Source: Bacteroidales bacterium UBA6366 (GTDB lineage Bacteria; Bacteroidota; Bacteroidia; Bacteroidales; UBA932). Taken from it: 64,000 bases of DNA. Location: contig DJRG01000004.1 of assembly GCA_002438845.1 (NCBI GenBank), positions 1 through 64,000 on the forward strand, in the 5' to 3' direction. This document shows, one piece after another, positions 19,001-25,858 of the stretch. Position 1 is the first letter of the stretch. Every line of letters begins with the position of its first letter. The notes beneath the pieces are model-generated. The model saw nothing but the letters and a program-made list of their open reading frames with translations. It had not been told where the DNA came from and made no database searches. Position numbers and translations under genes: made by a program.

Positions 19001-19087
19001 AATGGTGGAGAGATAGGTGAAAGCCGAGATGGCGAGGACGGCCAGCGCGGTCACCTTGTTCCACAGTTTGAATTTCTTAATGTCCAT
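16007..19087 (-). CDS. DUF2723 polytopic membrane protein, probable GT-C-type glycosyltransferase
   Basis: A 1026-residue protein. The first 600 residues hold about twelve membrane segments; the rest is a large soluble region. The first loop contains SFWDCGEFIASSYKLEVGHPPG, the DUF2723 hallmark, whose acidic pair (DCGE) resembles the catalytic loop of GT-C glycosyltransferases using lipid-linked sugar donors. Proteins of this type are widespread in Bacteroidota and are thought to transfer sugars to exported proteins; that role is family knowledge and inference. The gene is transcribed divergently from the YciH-like gene with promoters about 13 bases apart, and it ends at a long hairpin. The length and architecture are normal for the family. 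Confidence 0.85.
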   Translation of the reverse strand: MDIKKFKLWNKVTALAVLAISAFTYLSTIEPTASFWDCGEFIASSYKLEVGHPPGNPVFQLIARFFTMFTGPDKAAVMVNSMSAICSALTIFFLYLTIVFLVKRVVVPKRDGEGGAGEYSLGQAIAIYGSGAVGALAYCFSDTFWFSAVEGEVYAMSSLFTAMVVWAMTKWYEETDRRYASRWIVLISFLMGLSIGVHLLNLLAIPMLVYMYYFKMREDKPYSFWEYVKIMAISVVILGFILFFMIPYIPKIAAYFDLFFVNTLGLPYNSGAAFFIVALLTACFWGLFKTLKTEKVFWNTALLCFTTIVIGFSVFSIVIIRSCAKTPTNEYQPDNAFTLVRYLSREQYGSTPLLYGQYYGAPYDIERKSYWAPLDGKYKSVPAPVDFKYDRSGKMLFPRMYSIDDRHIKFYESYTDGKGTPVPGAKYKKPTQGANLAYFFDFQLGWMYWRYFMWNFVGRQNEIHSPSSDLFTGNWESGIPFIDKIHLGDQSNAPQWLQDNPGKNHYFFLPLLLGLIGLCFQFDKDRRGCWLTFLLFFMTGIAIVLYLNQSPFQVRERDYAYAGSFYAFAIWIGFAVAAIYSWISSALKEKHTVAVAAVASVACLFVPALMAEENWDDHDRSNRYTAVEVAKNYLSSVGENGLLITHGDNDTFPLWYAQEVEGFRNDVRICNTSLLGTDWYIDQMRYAINNSAPLNLSIGQDQYLYGTNEWVPIEDKRDQALLLSDCITVFKHPDAKLLYQDGSKQDYWVSRKMIIPVNKENCLKSGIVSEKFADQIPDSIVIEIPKSKNYLSKQELFVLDFLSTYQWDRPLNMLNQGGDLNIGLKNYLMYEGFSYKFVPIRNKVQSLEVGLVDTDELYDMITDKFCFDAVSCEDYCVDYQNTYTFLGVMSLRNMFVSAANAFIAAGENDRAEEMLDKCQQVLKPKEYPYDNSILGWGSNALFPIEMIKDYYALGKPEKAKALATELTDELTESIRFYLDFYPMCKSDFEYNCNLIYYMTNDVIRKAGDKEFADEIEKSLAAFLSVQ

Positions 19088-19133
19088 AAACTAACTATGT
19101 TCCTAAATCGGCCGAATCAAGCCGACAAACAGA

Positions 19134-19162
19134 CAAAGATACAAAAGGATTCGCTATCTTTG
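19134..19162. promoter_or_regulatory. Back-to-back promoters for the DUF2723 and YciH-like genes
   Basis: TATCTTTG occurs on the minus strand at 19141-19134 (reading toward DUF2723) and on the plus strand at 19155-19162 (reading toward the YciH-like gene). Both match TAnnTTTG exactly. With only 13 bases between them, the two polymerases should compete. Confidence 0.7.
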
Positions 19163-19186
19163 CAAAAATATAACAAGGAATATCTT

Positions 19187-19534
19187 ATGAAACCTGATAA
19201 CGATTGGAAGCAAAGGCTCGGTGTCGTCTATTCGACGAACCCGGACTTCGATTACGCCAAGGAGGAGACCGCCGAGACGGAGACCCTTGAGCCGTCCAAG
19301 CAACGGCTTACAGTCACCATCGACAGAAGGAACAGAGGCGGAAAGCAGGTGACATTGGTAAGTGGGTTCGTGGGCACGCAGGAAGACTTGGCGGCTCTCG
19401 GCAAGACCCTGAAGGTGAAATGCGGTGTCGGCGGCTCGGCCAAAGACGGAGAGATCACCATCCAGGGTGACCTGCGGGACAAAGTCACGGAATTGCTCAG
19501 GAACATGGGCTACAACGCTAAAAGAGGCAACTGA
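19187..19534 (+). CDS. SUI1/eIF1-like translation factor (YciH family)
   Basis: A 115-residue protein. I start it at the ATG at 19187 (MKPDNDWKQRLG), about 18 bases after the predicted transcript start; a longer in-frame extension to 19097 would overlap both promoters. Residues about 45-113 form the SUI1 fold: LTVTIDRRNRGGKQVTLV, then VKCGVGGSAKDGEITIQGD and the final RDKVTELLRNMGY. The family is related to eukaryotic initiation factor 1 and can influence initiation fidelity. It is followed after 5 bases by the DUF4271 gene and likely shares its transcript. Confidence 0.9.
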   Translation: MKPDNDWKQRLGVVYSTNPDFDYAKEETAETETLEPSKQRLTVTIDRRNRGGKQVTLVSGFVGTQEDLAALGKTLKVKCGVGGSAKDGEITIQGDLRDKVTELLRNMGYNAKRGN

Positions 19535-19539
19535 CACTG

Positions 19540-20172
19540 ATGGTCGACGATCCTGTCTTCTGTGGCCTCGCGGTCGCTTTCACGTTCATATTCCTGCTGA
19601 GCATCAGGAGTTTTTTCAAGATTCTTCCATCTCTGGGTGACTGCATCCTGCGTTGGAAAGGGACCCTTGACCTTGAGGATAGTCTCCAGCTGAGCGGCAG
19701 CCGGAACTGGATTGCCATCGTCTTGTTCGTTCCCATTTGCATGGTGGCATATTCCTATGACCTTTATCATCCTGACTACATGGACGCCCTGCCACCGGCC
19801 CTGAGGCTGGCGGCTCTCTGCGGGACGATGGCGGCCTACCTTCTGCTGAGATTCTTCCTGAACTGGCAGCTTGAGATGAATTCCTACAGGACAAAGGCGT
19901 TCTCCGCCGCCAACCATGCGTTTTTCAACTACATGATCATCCTGTTCCTCATCATGCTTCCGACAGGAGCCCTCCTCAACGCGGTGATTGGCGATAAGGA
20001 AATCACGCATGTGGTACTCCTGCATGTCATCGCCGTCACCTACCTGATCCACATCTTCAGGCGGGGACAGATTTTCGCCTCGGCTTGCAATCCTTTCACA
20101 ACATTTTTGTATCTTTGCGGCCTTGAATTACTTCCGACCACCGTCCTGGTGCTTTCAGCCAAGCTGCTGTAG
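19540..20172 (+). CDS. DUF4271 membrane protein
   Basis: A 210-residue integral membrane protein with about five or six hydrophobic segments and the DUF4271-like C-terminal stretch HIFRRGQIFASACNPF followed by FLYLCGLELLP. The function is unknown. In Bacteroidota this family commonly lies directly before a uroporphyrinogen-III-synthase-like gene, and that is the case here. It begins 5 bases after the YciH-like gene. The start at 19540 is the first ATG after that stop. Confidence 0.82.
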   Translation: MVDDPVFCGLAVAFTFIFLLSIRSFFKILPSLGDCILRWKGTLDLEDSLQLSGSRNWIAIVLFVPICMVAYSYDLYHPDYMDALPPALRLAALCGTMAAYLLLRFFLNWQLEMNSYRTKAFSAANHAFFNYMIILFLIMLPTGALLNAVIGDKEITHVVLLHVIAVTYLIHIFRRGQIFASACNPFTTFLYLCGLELLPTTVLVLSAKLL

Positions 20173-20204
20173 TGTCTCCGGAGGCCGAATTACAAAACAA
20201 GAAT

Positions 20205-20948
20205 ATGGCAATAAAGAAGATTTTGATCTCACAGCGCGCTCCTCTGAACGACGCCCCTTATGTCGCTTTGAAAGAGAAATTTGGCGTTGACATCACATTC
20301 AGACAGTTCTTTCTCATAGAGCCCCTCTCTTCAAGGGAGTTCAGGACGCAGAGAATCAATGTCCTGGATTACACAGCAATCATTTTCTCATCCCGCCATA
20401 CCATCGACGCGTTCTATGGCCTATGCGAAGAGTTGAGGGTCAAGGTTCCGGAGACGATGAAATATTTCTGCACGACAGAGGCTGTGGCGATGTACCTCCA
20501 GAAGCACATCGTCTACAGGAAACGCAAGATATTCTTCGGCAACGGGACTCCGGAGTCGATCATCGAGCAGATCGGCGCGAAGCACAAAAACGAAAAGTTC
20601 CTTGTGACCCAGTCCGACTCAAGCAACAGTTCGCCTCTGACCAACCTCATGGAGGCCCAGAAGCTCGAGTACAAGACCGCGGTGTTTGTCAAGTCCGTAC
20701 CGCAGGATCTAAAGGATCTGAACCTTAAGGACTACGACATGATCGTCTTCTACAATCCCTACGACATCAAGTCCCTCTACGAGAACTTCCCCGAGTTCCA
20801 GCAGGGTGACATCAAGTTCGTCGCCTACGGCAAATCCATCGTGAAGGCGATGGAGGAGGCCGGCCTCAAGATCGAGATCCAGGCTCCTACCCCGGAGGCT
20901 CCCTCTGTCGCCCGCGCCATCGAACTCTACCTTGGCGCACAGAAATAG
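20205..20948 (+). CDS. hemD: Uroporphyrinogen-III synthase-like protein (HemD family)
   Basis: A 247-residue soluble protein with two Rossmann-like halves. Features include ILISQRAP at the N-terminus, FSSRHTIDAFY near residue 75 and a C-terminal half with VFYNPYDIKSLYENF and FVAYGKSIVKAM, matching the HemD pattern (SSxxAVxxF / xGxxTAxA-like). HemD closes the tetrapyrrole ring in heme and siroheme synthesis. I use the ATG at 20205; a GTG at 20172 would add 11 unlikely residues. Bacteroidales often lack most heme-synthesis genes, so the protein could have a diverged role. It is followed after 8 bases by rnpA. Confidence 0.75.
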   Translation: MAIKKILISQRAPLNDAPYVALKEKFGVDITFRQFFLIEPLSSREFRTQRINVLDYTAIIFSSRHTIDAFYGLCEELRVKVPETMKYFCTTEAVAMYLQKHIVYRKRKIFFGNGTPESIIEQIGAKHKNEKFLVTQSDSSNSSPLTNLMEAQKLEYKTAVFVKSVPQDLKDLNLKDYDMIVFYNPYDIKSLYENFPEFQQGDIKFVAYGKSIVKAMEEAGLKIEIQAPTPEAPSVARAIELYLGAQK

Positions 20949-20956
20949 TTCTCGGA

Positions 20957-21331
20957 ATGTTCAACCTACCGAAATCAGAGCGGCTTCACGGGAAGTCGAA
21001 GATTTCGGCTCTGATGTCCAGGGGCCGCTGGGGGTTCACGTCCGGTCTAAAATACTGTTTTCTGAAAAATGACGAGACAAACGATGATGGGATTCTGTCA
21101 CAACCGAATTCCATCATTGTGTCCGTACCGAAGCGTCTGTTCAAGAGAGCCGTCAAACGCAATCTCCTGAAACGCAGGCTCCGGGAAGCCTACAGAACCC
21201 AAAAGGACATTCTCCCTCCGAAAGGATATTCAATACTATTTCTCTATAACACAAAAGAGGTCTTGGAATATGCCGCCGTGCGGGAGCAGGTCGCCTCGGT
21301 TCTTCAAAAGATAGCGGGACATGAAGCCTAA
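20957..21331 (+). CDS. rnpA: Ribonuclease P protein component
   Basis: A 124-residue basic protein with the RnpA signature near residues 56-77 (SVPKRLFKRAVKRNLLKRR), which binds the RNase P RNA. The enzyme matures the 5' ends of tRNAs. The 3' end overlaps the start of yidD by 11 bases, a common arrangement. There is no rpmH next to it, unlike the classical gene order, but separation from rpmH is common in Bacteroidota. Confidence 0.93.
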   Translation: MFNLPKSERLHGKSKISALMSRGRWGFTSGLKYCFLKNDETNDDGILSQPNSIIVSVPKRLFKRAVKRNLLKRRLREAYRTQKDILPPKGYSILFLYNTKEVLEYAAVREQVASVLQKIAGHEA

Positions 21332-21581
21332 CGGGGATATTCCTCCTTGGAGACAAAGGATCAGAAAAGTGTGCATCGCGCCGTTTCTGGCGTTGATCTG
21401 GTTCTACCGCACCTGCGTCGGGCCATACATCCCCAAAACCTGCCGGTTCGAGCCTTCGTGCTCCACCTACGCCATCGAGGCGTTCAAGAAATGGGGGCCG
21501 ATCAAAGGTCTCTTCCTGACCGTCTGGAGAATCCTTCGCTGCAACCCCTGGGGCGGCAGCGGGTATGATCCGGTGCCTTAG
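21321..21581 (+). CDS. yidD: Membrane protein insertion efficiency factor YidD
   Basis: An 86-residue protein with the family core FYRTCVGPYIPKTCRFEPSC and the closing CNPWGGSGYDPVP. YidD is a small membrane-associated factor that helps YidC-dependent insertion. It overlaps rnpA by 11 bases. Its stop codon overlaps that of the convergent DUF4293 gene by 4 bases, leaving no room for a separate terminator. Confidence 0.95.
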   Translation: MKPNGDIPPWRQRIRKVCIAPFLALIWFYRTCVGPYIPKTCRFEPSCSTYAIEAFKKWGPIKGLFLTVWRILRCNPWGGSGYDPVP

Positions 21582-22015
21582 ATCTTATGATTTTTCTTCC
21601 GGGAGCGGAGGTGGGAAACGCTTTCGACAAGAAGCTGATCCCTGAGGATATACCTTGCGGCGATGAAATTCAGAATCGCGGCGACGAGCGGGAACACTGC
21701 GGTGAACTTGAATATCCATTCCTTGTCAGCCGTAAGATAATCCACCCCGATCCAGACCTGAAGAGCGATCATCAGGATGGCTGAGAGTACGGCCGTACGC
21801 ATCTGGAAGACCCGCGTGTTGAACGTGAACACTGCCAGCAGCTGAAGGATTGTGATCAGAATCAAAAGAATAAGGTACGGAGTGTACTTGATGTAGGTCA
21901 ATTCCACGGCATGAATCCCGCCGGGACCAAGCGTGAAAGCCTTGACGCTGAAGAAAAGCGCCGCTATGAGACCTGTGGCGACGCACAGGTATAGAGTTTG
22001 AAGTCTTTGCCACAT
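21578..22015 (-). CDS. DUF4293 four-helix membrane protein
   Basis: A 145-residue protein with four membrane segments starting MWQRLQTLYL and a basic C-terminus (LRSRKKNHKI). This matches DUF4293, a Bacteroidota family of unknown function. The start at 22015 lies only 6 bases after the predicted -7 box, so the transcript may be almost leaderless. It converges on yidD with overlapping stop codons. Confidence 0.82.
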   Translation of the reverse strand: MWQRLQTLYLCVATGLIAALFFSVKAFTLGPGGIHAVELTYIKYTPYLILLILITILQLLAVFTFNTRVFQMRTAVLSAILMIALQVWIGVDYLTADKEWIFKFTAVFPLVAAILNFIAARYILRDQLLVESVSHLRSRKKNHKI

Positions 22016-22021
22016 ATTTTA

Positions 22022-22058
22022 CAAAAATAGTTAATTCCGTTGAATATTCTTATATTTG
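22022..22058. promoter_or_regulatory. Divergent promoters of DUF4293 and nucleoside phosphorylase genes
   Basis: Minus strand TATTTTTG at 22029-22022 leads to DUF4293, and plus strand TATATTTG at 22051-22058 leads to the phosphorylase. Both are exact TAnnTTTG boxes. A GAATATTC palindrome lies between them at about 22042-22049. Confidence 0.65.
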
Positions 22059-22128
22059 GCGGCATAAGTAAGTGTTAAAAAAACAAATCGGTAATCTTTC
22101 ATGATTACTAAACATTAAAATTCATATT

Positions 22129-22998
22129 ATGAGAATAGCAGAATCTGAATTAATCATCAACGATGACGGATCGGCGTTCCACATCCATCTGAAACCGGAG
22201 GAACTGGCCGACATCGTCGTCCTCGTCGGAGATCCGGGAAGGGTTGACATGGTCGCCGGATTCCTCACCGACATCGAGTTCCGTCACCAGTCAAGGGAGT
22301 TCGTCGCCACGACCGGCAAGTACAACGGCAAGAGAATCACGGTTCTGTCGACCGGAATCGGAACGGACAACATCGACATCGTGATGACTGAGCTGGACGC
22401 CTTGGCCAATGTGGACTTCACGACCCGCGAGCCGAAAAAGGAGCACCGCACCCTGACAATCCTCAGGATCGGAACCTGCGGAGCCGTTCAGGCTGACATA
22501 CCGCTCGGTTCGGCGATCTTCTCCCACTATTCCGTGGGTTGCGACGGTCTGATGAACTGGTATGCCAACAGGGACGAGGTCTCCAATCTTGAGATGGAGG
22601 AGGCTTTCAAGCAGCACACTCATTGGAACAAGAATCTCCCGTCACCTTACTTCGTGAAGGCAAGCGAGAAGCTGATCAAGAAATTCGAAGACTGTTCCGT
22701 AAAGGGAATGACCATCTCAGCCTCAGGATTTTACGGACCACAAGGCAGAGTCGTAAGACAAGGTCTCGCGATGCCGGACATGCTGAAGGACTTCGAGTCG
22801 TTCCGCTTCGGAGACTATCGGATCACGAACTTCGAGATGGAGAGCTCGGCTGTCGCTGGAATGGCAAGACACCTCGGCCACGAGGCCGGAACTATCTGCT
22901 GCGCCATCGCCAACCGCCACCTCAAGAGCAGCAATCCAGACTACAAGCCACAGGTGCGCACCCTCGTGGAACTCGCCCTGAACAGACTCTGCGAATAA
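22129..22998 (+). CDS. udp: Nucleoside phosphorylase, probably uridine phosphorylase type
   Basis: A 289-residue protein of the PNP/UDP superfamily. Visible motifs are VLVGDPGRVD (phosphate site), STGIGTDNIDIVMTEL, LRIGTCGAVQADIPLGS and NFEMESSAVAGMA (ribose-contacting EMES). The family cleaves nucleosides with phosphate to release the base and ribose-1-phosphate for salvage. The longer form and lack of hexamer-type features fit uridine-phosphorylase-like enzymes of Bacteroidales, but the base preference cannot be fixed by eye. It is a single gene with its own promoter about 70 bases upstream. Confidence 0.85.
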   Translation: MRIAESELIINDDGSAFHIHLKPEELADIVVLVGDPGRVDMVAGFLTDIEFRHQSREFVATTGKYNGKRITVLSTGIGTDNIDIVMTELDALANVDFTTREPKKEHRTLTILRIGTCGAVQADIPLGSAIFSHYSVGCDGLMNWYANRDEVSNLEMEEAFKQHTHWNKNLPSPYFVKASEKLIKKFEDCSVKGMTISASGFYGPQGRVVRQGLAMPDMLKDFESFRFGDYRITNFEMESSAVAGMARHLGHEAGTICCAIANRHLKSSNPDYKPQVRTLVELALNRLCE

Positions 22999-23009
22999 TT
23001 ACGGGAATA

Positions 23010-23894
23010 TCACTGCATACGGCGTCCTGAGGTGTTGTTGAAACGGCTCAGGACGTTTTCTGAATATGTCTTCGTGATCGGAATCGGAGCTATCAAGTCA
23101 TTGTCGAGGTCAAGCTCATAGCCGTCCTTCTCCTTGCGCAGGACCTTGACCTTATCCATATTCACAATGTATTTTCTGTGGCAACGAACAAGGCTGCTGC
23201 CCCGGAAACTTTCCTCCACGGTCTTCAGGCGGCAGCGGAGCATGTAACGCTTCAGGTCACCCTTGCTGTCAGTGTACCAGACCACGATGTAATTGTCGTC
23301 AGACTCTATGTAGTAGAGGTTCGACGCGCTGACGCATAGTTTCAAGTCGCCGCTGTTGTCGAAAAGCGTGATCTTCTCCAATTGCGACGCCGGCACAGCC
23401 TCGTCAGAGACCACGTTGCCGTAGTTCATCAGACGGATGATCTGGTTCTTGTCCTGAATGGCATAGTACATTCCGGCAAGAATATAAGGGATTATCAATG
23501 AAGTATTTCCATACAGAAGAGCATTGCCCAACGTCTTAGGGAACTGATCCCATCCGATGCCGGTGATCGGCACTGTGATAAATGAATATGCCAGACAGAT
23601 CACGATAACCTCACAGACGCACCACGTTATGTAGCCCAGAAAATTCATCTTGATTTTGTTCCGGGTCTTATACATGATGAACTTGCTGAGAATCACGATC
23701 ATCAGCGAGCCGAGGGCGAAGAGCACCGTGAAAACGAAGAATCTTGAGTTTCCGAGCGCCATCCAGCTGTTGTGCGAGAACGGGAGACTGACCAAAAGGA
23801 AAACGATGGAGAACAACGCCGTGAAAGTCACGGTGTAGATAAGTTGATTCTTGCCACGAAGATAGCCTGGCAGAGGATTGTTGAAAAAACTCAT
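23010..23894 (-). CDS. Membrane-bound LytTR-family transcription regulator
   Basis: A 294-residue protein. I start it at the ATG at 23894 because a strong Shine-Dalgarno-like AAAGGAGA lies just upstream, unusual for this phylum; an in-frame ATG 16 codons earlier is less likely. About four membrane helices fill residues 15-145. Residues about 185-290 form a LytTR DNA-binding domain (NLYYIESDDNYIVVWY, LVRCHRKYIVN). There is no receiver domain, so it is a one-component membrane sensor. It is divergent from SusCD operon 2, which has no other regulator nearby, and is therefore the best local candidate for its control. This link is inference. Confidence 0.88.
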   Translation of the reverse strand: MSFFNNPLPGYLRGKNQLIYTVTFTALFSIVFLLVSLPFSHNSWMALGNSRFFVFTVLFALGSLMIVILSKFIMYKTRNKIKMNFLGYITWCVCEVIVICLAYSFITVPITGIGWDQFPKTLGNALLYGNTSLIIPYILAGMYYAIQDKNQIIRLMNYGNVVSDEAVPASQLEKITLFDNSGDLKLCVSASNLYYIESDDNYIVVWYTDSKGDLKRYMLRCRLKTVEESFRGSSLVRCHRKYIVNMDKVKVLRKEKDGYELDLDNDLIAPIPITKTYSENVLSRFNNTSGRRMQ

Positions 23895-23960
23895 CCTTTT
23901 CTCCTTTACTTGCAATTCCCGGCGATGACTCTTTCCGGCCAAGGCTTAGGGACCACAATG

Positions 23961-23968
23961 CAAAAGTA
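23961..23968 (-). promoter_or_regulatory. Promoter -7 box of the LytTR gene
   Basis: TACTTTTG on the minus strand matches TAnnTTTG and places the transcript start about 60 bases before the chosen ATG. No convincing -33 element is seen. Confidence 0.55.
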
Positions 23969-24022
23969 ATAAATTTATGCTGATTCGGAAAGTTTAGGGA
24001 ACGTCAAGACCAAATTGTTACC

Positions 24023-24183
24023 AATTGAGCGGTTTAATTAAACAGAGAACCAAAAATTTTGTCTTATAACGTTTCATATTCCAATAATCCTTACTAAATT
24101 TGTTTCCTTAAAACGTATATACGTCATATAACCATTTATTAATATATATTAACCAAATTGTTTTTTTATTAAACCGCTCAATT
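24023..24183. repeat. 16-bp inverted repeat enclosing the operon 2 promoter and leader
   Basis: AATTGAGCGGTTTAAT at 24023-24038 is the perfect reverse complement of 24168-24183. The 129 bases between contain the -7 box and a 12-bp palindrome acgtatatacgt (24113-24124). The right arm ends one base before the ATG of the first operon 2 gene. Confidence 0.9.
24095..24102 (+). promoter_or_regulatory. Promoter -7 box of SusCD operon 2
   Basis: TAAATTTG matches TAnnTTTG and predicts a start near 24109, giving a leader of about 75 bases that includes the right arm of the inverted repeat and the acgtatatacgt palindrome. The surrounding DNA is markedly AT-rich. Confidence 0.6.
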
Positions 24184-24184
24184 A

Positions 24185-25837
24185 ATGAAAATCATGTTTT
24201 CAAGGCTGACAACGTTGGCCGTTTTCCTGATTTGGGGCGCTTTGGCTTTGTGTTCTTGCGGAACGGAGGAGACAGTGCGTGTCCCTGCGAAAATCTCTCT
24301 CGAGAACGCCGACGAAATGGGCCTGTGCGCCATCACATTCAGCAATCGTCAGGAAACAAAACAATTATCCTTCACAGCCGACGGGGATTGGTACATCCGC
24401 ATTCCAAAGGACTGTGACTGGCTTACCGTCTCTCCGTCGTCAGGTTCAGGCGACGCGACGGTGAACTTAACCACAACGGTTTACGACGCGACCTCTCCGA
24501 GGACCACCAAAGTCGCTTTCGTCTGCGACAACATCGAGCAGAAGGCCTTGCTTCAAGTGACCCAGCTCCAAAGGTTCTTCCTGGAGCCGACGATCCTTTC
24601 CAACGTGCTTCCAAAGAACGGAGGTGAGGCCACCGTCAACATCAGCACCAACGGCACATTCAAGTGCGAGATAGACGCCGCCGGGGCAGCCTGGCTCTCA
24701 ATCGTTTCCCAAAGTGACAACAAAGTCGTGCTCAACGCGAGTCCTATCTCGGAGACCGTCGCCAAGAACAGAGCCGAACTCACTTTCACCTGCATCGAGG
24801 ATCCAGGCGTGTCCGCTGTCCTTGACCTCTCACAAAAGAACCTCGGCATCTCGATAGACGCGAAGGGAATCCTCTCGGATGGATACCAGGCTGAGGGGGA
24901 CCTCTCCCTGAAGCTGCTCAACGTCACAAACTGGACACCTGAGTCCGACCAGCCTTGGGTGAAAGTGTCGAGATCTGGAGAAAAGATCCATTTCACCGTA
25001 GAGGCGAACCCTTACAGCGAAGACAGGACCGCACATATTTCAGCGATCTGCGCCGATACCGAAGAGGACAAGGATGTCAAGGGCGTGATCACCCTGACCC
25101 AGTACGCGGCCGCCGACCTGATGGACTTCAAGTTCCACGAGGACGGCACCGCCGAGGACATCTCCCCTCTGAAGAACAAAGTGAACTCTTGGACAACCGG
25201 AGCCACAATGAACTACTACGAAGACTATGGCGCATGGGGGCCGACAGTCTCACGCGCCATCAACAAGAACTTGGACAAGGCCAAAAACGCTTTCTGGGAG
25301 TGTGAATATACTGCATTCGACGCCAGGATCGGCGATGGTTACACAATCGAGTCAGTGTTCTCCATACCAACCGAGCACACCAACGCCGAGACAAAAGCTT
25401 TCGGTGCCACTTCCGGCGGAGGGTTCGCTTTGATGCTCGGAAACGCTAAAGAAGCGACCAACGCAGGGGATAAATCGAAAGCCCAAAGGGATGGCTCCAT
25501 CGAGTTCATCCAGCACGGCAACGGCAACTGGAACTTCGCCGTCAGCCATGTACGGGCAGTGCCGGGACAACTCTATCATGTGTTCGGGGTCTGGGACAAG
25601 GAGACAATCAAGTGCTACGTGGACGGCGAGCTCAAGGCAACTGTCGGAGTTACAGCCCTCAAGCACAAAAACGGTCCGCACTATATGGGTGTCGCCGGAA
25701 ACTACAACGGCGATGACAAGTTCAACGGTTCCTGGAACGGCACCGTCGTGGTCGCCCGCCTCTATGACAATCCGCTCACAGCCGAGCAGATCAAGGCAAA
25801 GACCGCTCTTAAAGGCAAGATCCAGATCGTGAAGTAA
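24185..25837 (+). CDS. Surface lipoprotein with BACON-type repeats and a LamG-like domain
   Basis: A 550-residue lipoprotein with lipobox ALCSC (Cys25). Three BACON-like beta-sandwich repeats occupy about 35-130, 133-222 and 225-312; the first has WLTVSPSSGSGDATVNL and each ends in an LQVTQ/LDLSQ/ITLTQ-type strand. Residues about 315-545 form a LamG/concanavalin-like domain (GDGYTIESVF, HVFGVWDKETIKCYVDG, VVVARLYDNPLTAEQIK). It has no catalytic motif and is likely a surface glycan-binding protein. It precedes the SusC gene by 21 bases as the first gene of operon 2. Its C-terminal domain is related to that of the GDPD protein at the end of the operon, so the two may bind the same ligand. Confidence 0.82.
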   Translation: MKIMFSRLTTLAVFLIWGALALCSCGTEETVRVPAKISLENADEMGLCAITFSNRQETKQLSFTADGDWYIRIPKDCDWLTVSPSSGSGDATVNLTTTVYDATSPRTTKVAFVCDNIEQKALLQVTQLQRFFLEPTILSNVLPKNGGEATVNISTNGTFKCEIDAAGAAWLSIVSQSDNKVVLNASPISETVAKNRAELTFTCIEDPGVSAVLDLSQKNLGISIDAKGILSDGYQAEGDLSLKLLNVTNWTPESDQPWVKVSRSGEKIHFTVEANPYSEDRTAHISAICADTEEDKDVKGVITLTQYAAADLMDFKFHEDGTAEDISPLKNKVNSWTTGATMNYYEDYGAWGPTVSRAINKNLDKAKNAFWECEYTAFDARIGDGYTIESVFSIPTEHTNAETKAFGATSGGGFALMLGNAKEATNAGDKSKAQRDGSIEFIQHGNGNWNFAVSHVRAVPGQLYHVFGVWDKETIKCYVDGELKATVGVTALKHKNGPHYMGVAGNYNGDDKFNGSWNGTVVVARLYDNPLTAEQIKAKTALKGKIQIVK

Positions 25838-25858
25838 CACCAGAAAAAAGCTCAGTTT

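Noticed and set aside
20172..20204. GTG start extending the HemD-like protein
   Set aside because: It overlaps the end of the DUF4271 gene and adds residues not typical of the family; the ATG at 20205 begins the conserved part.
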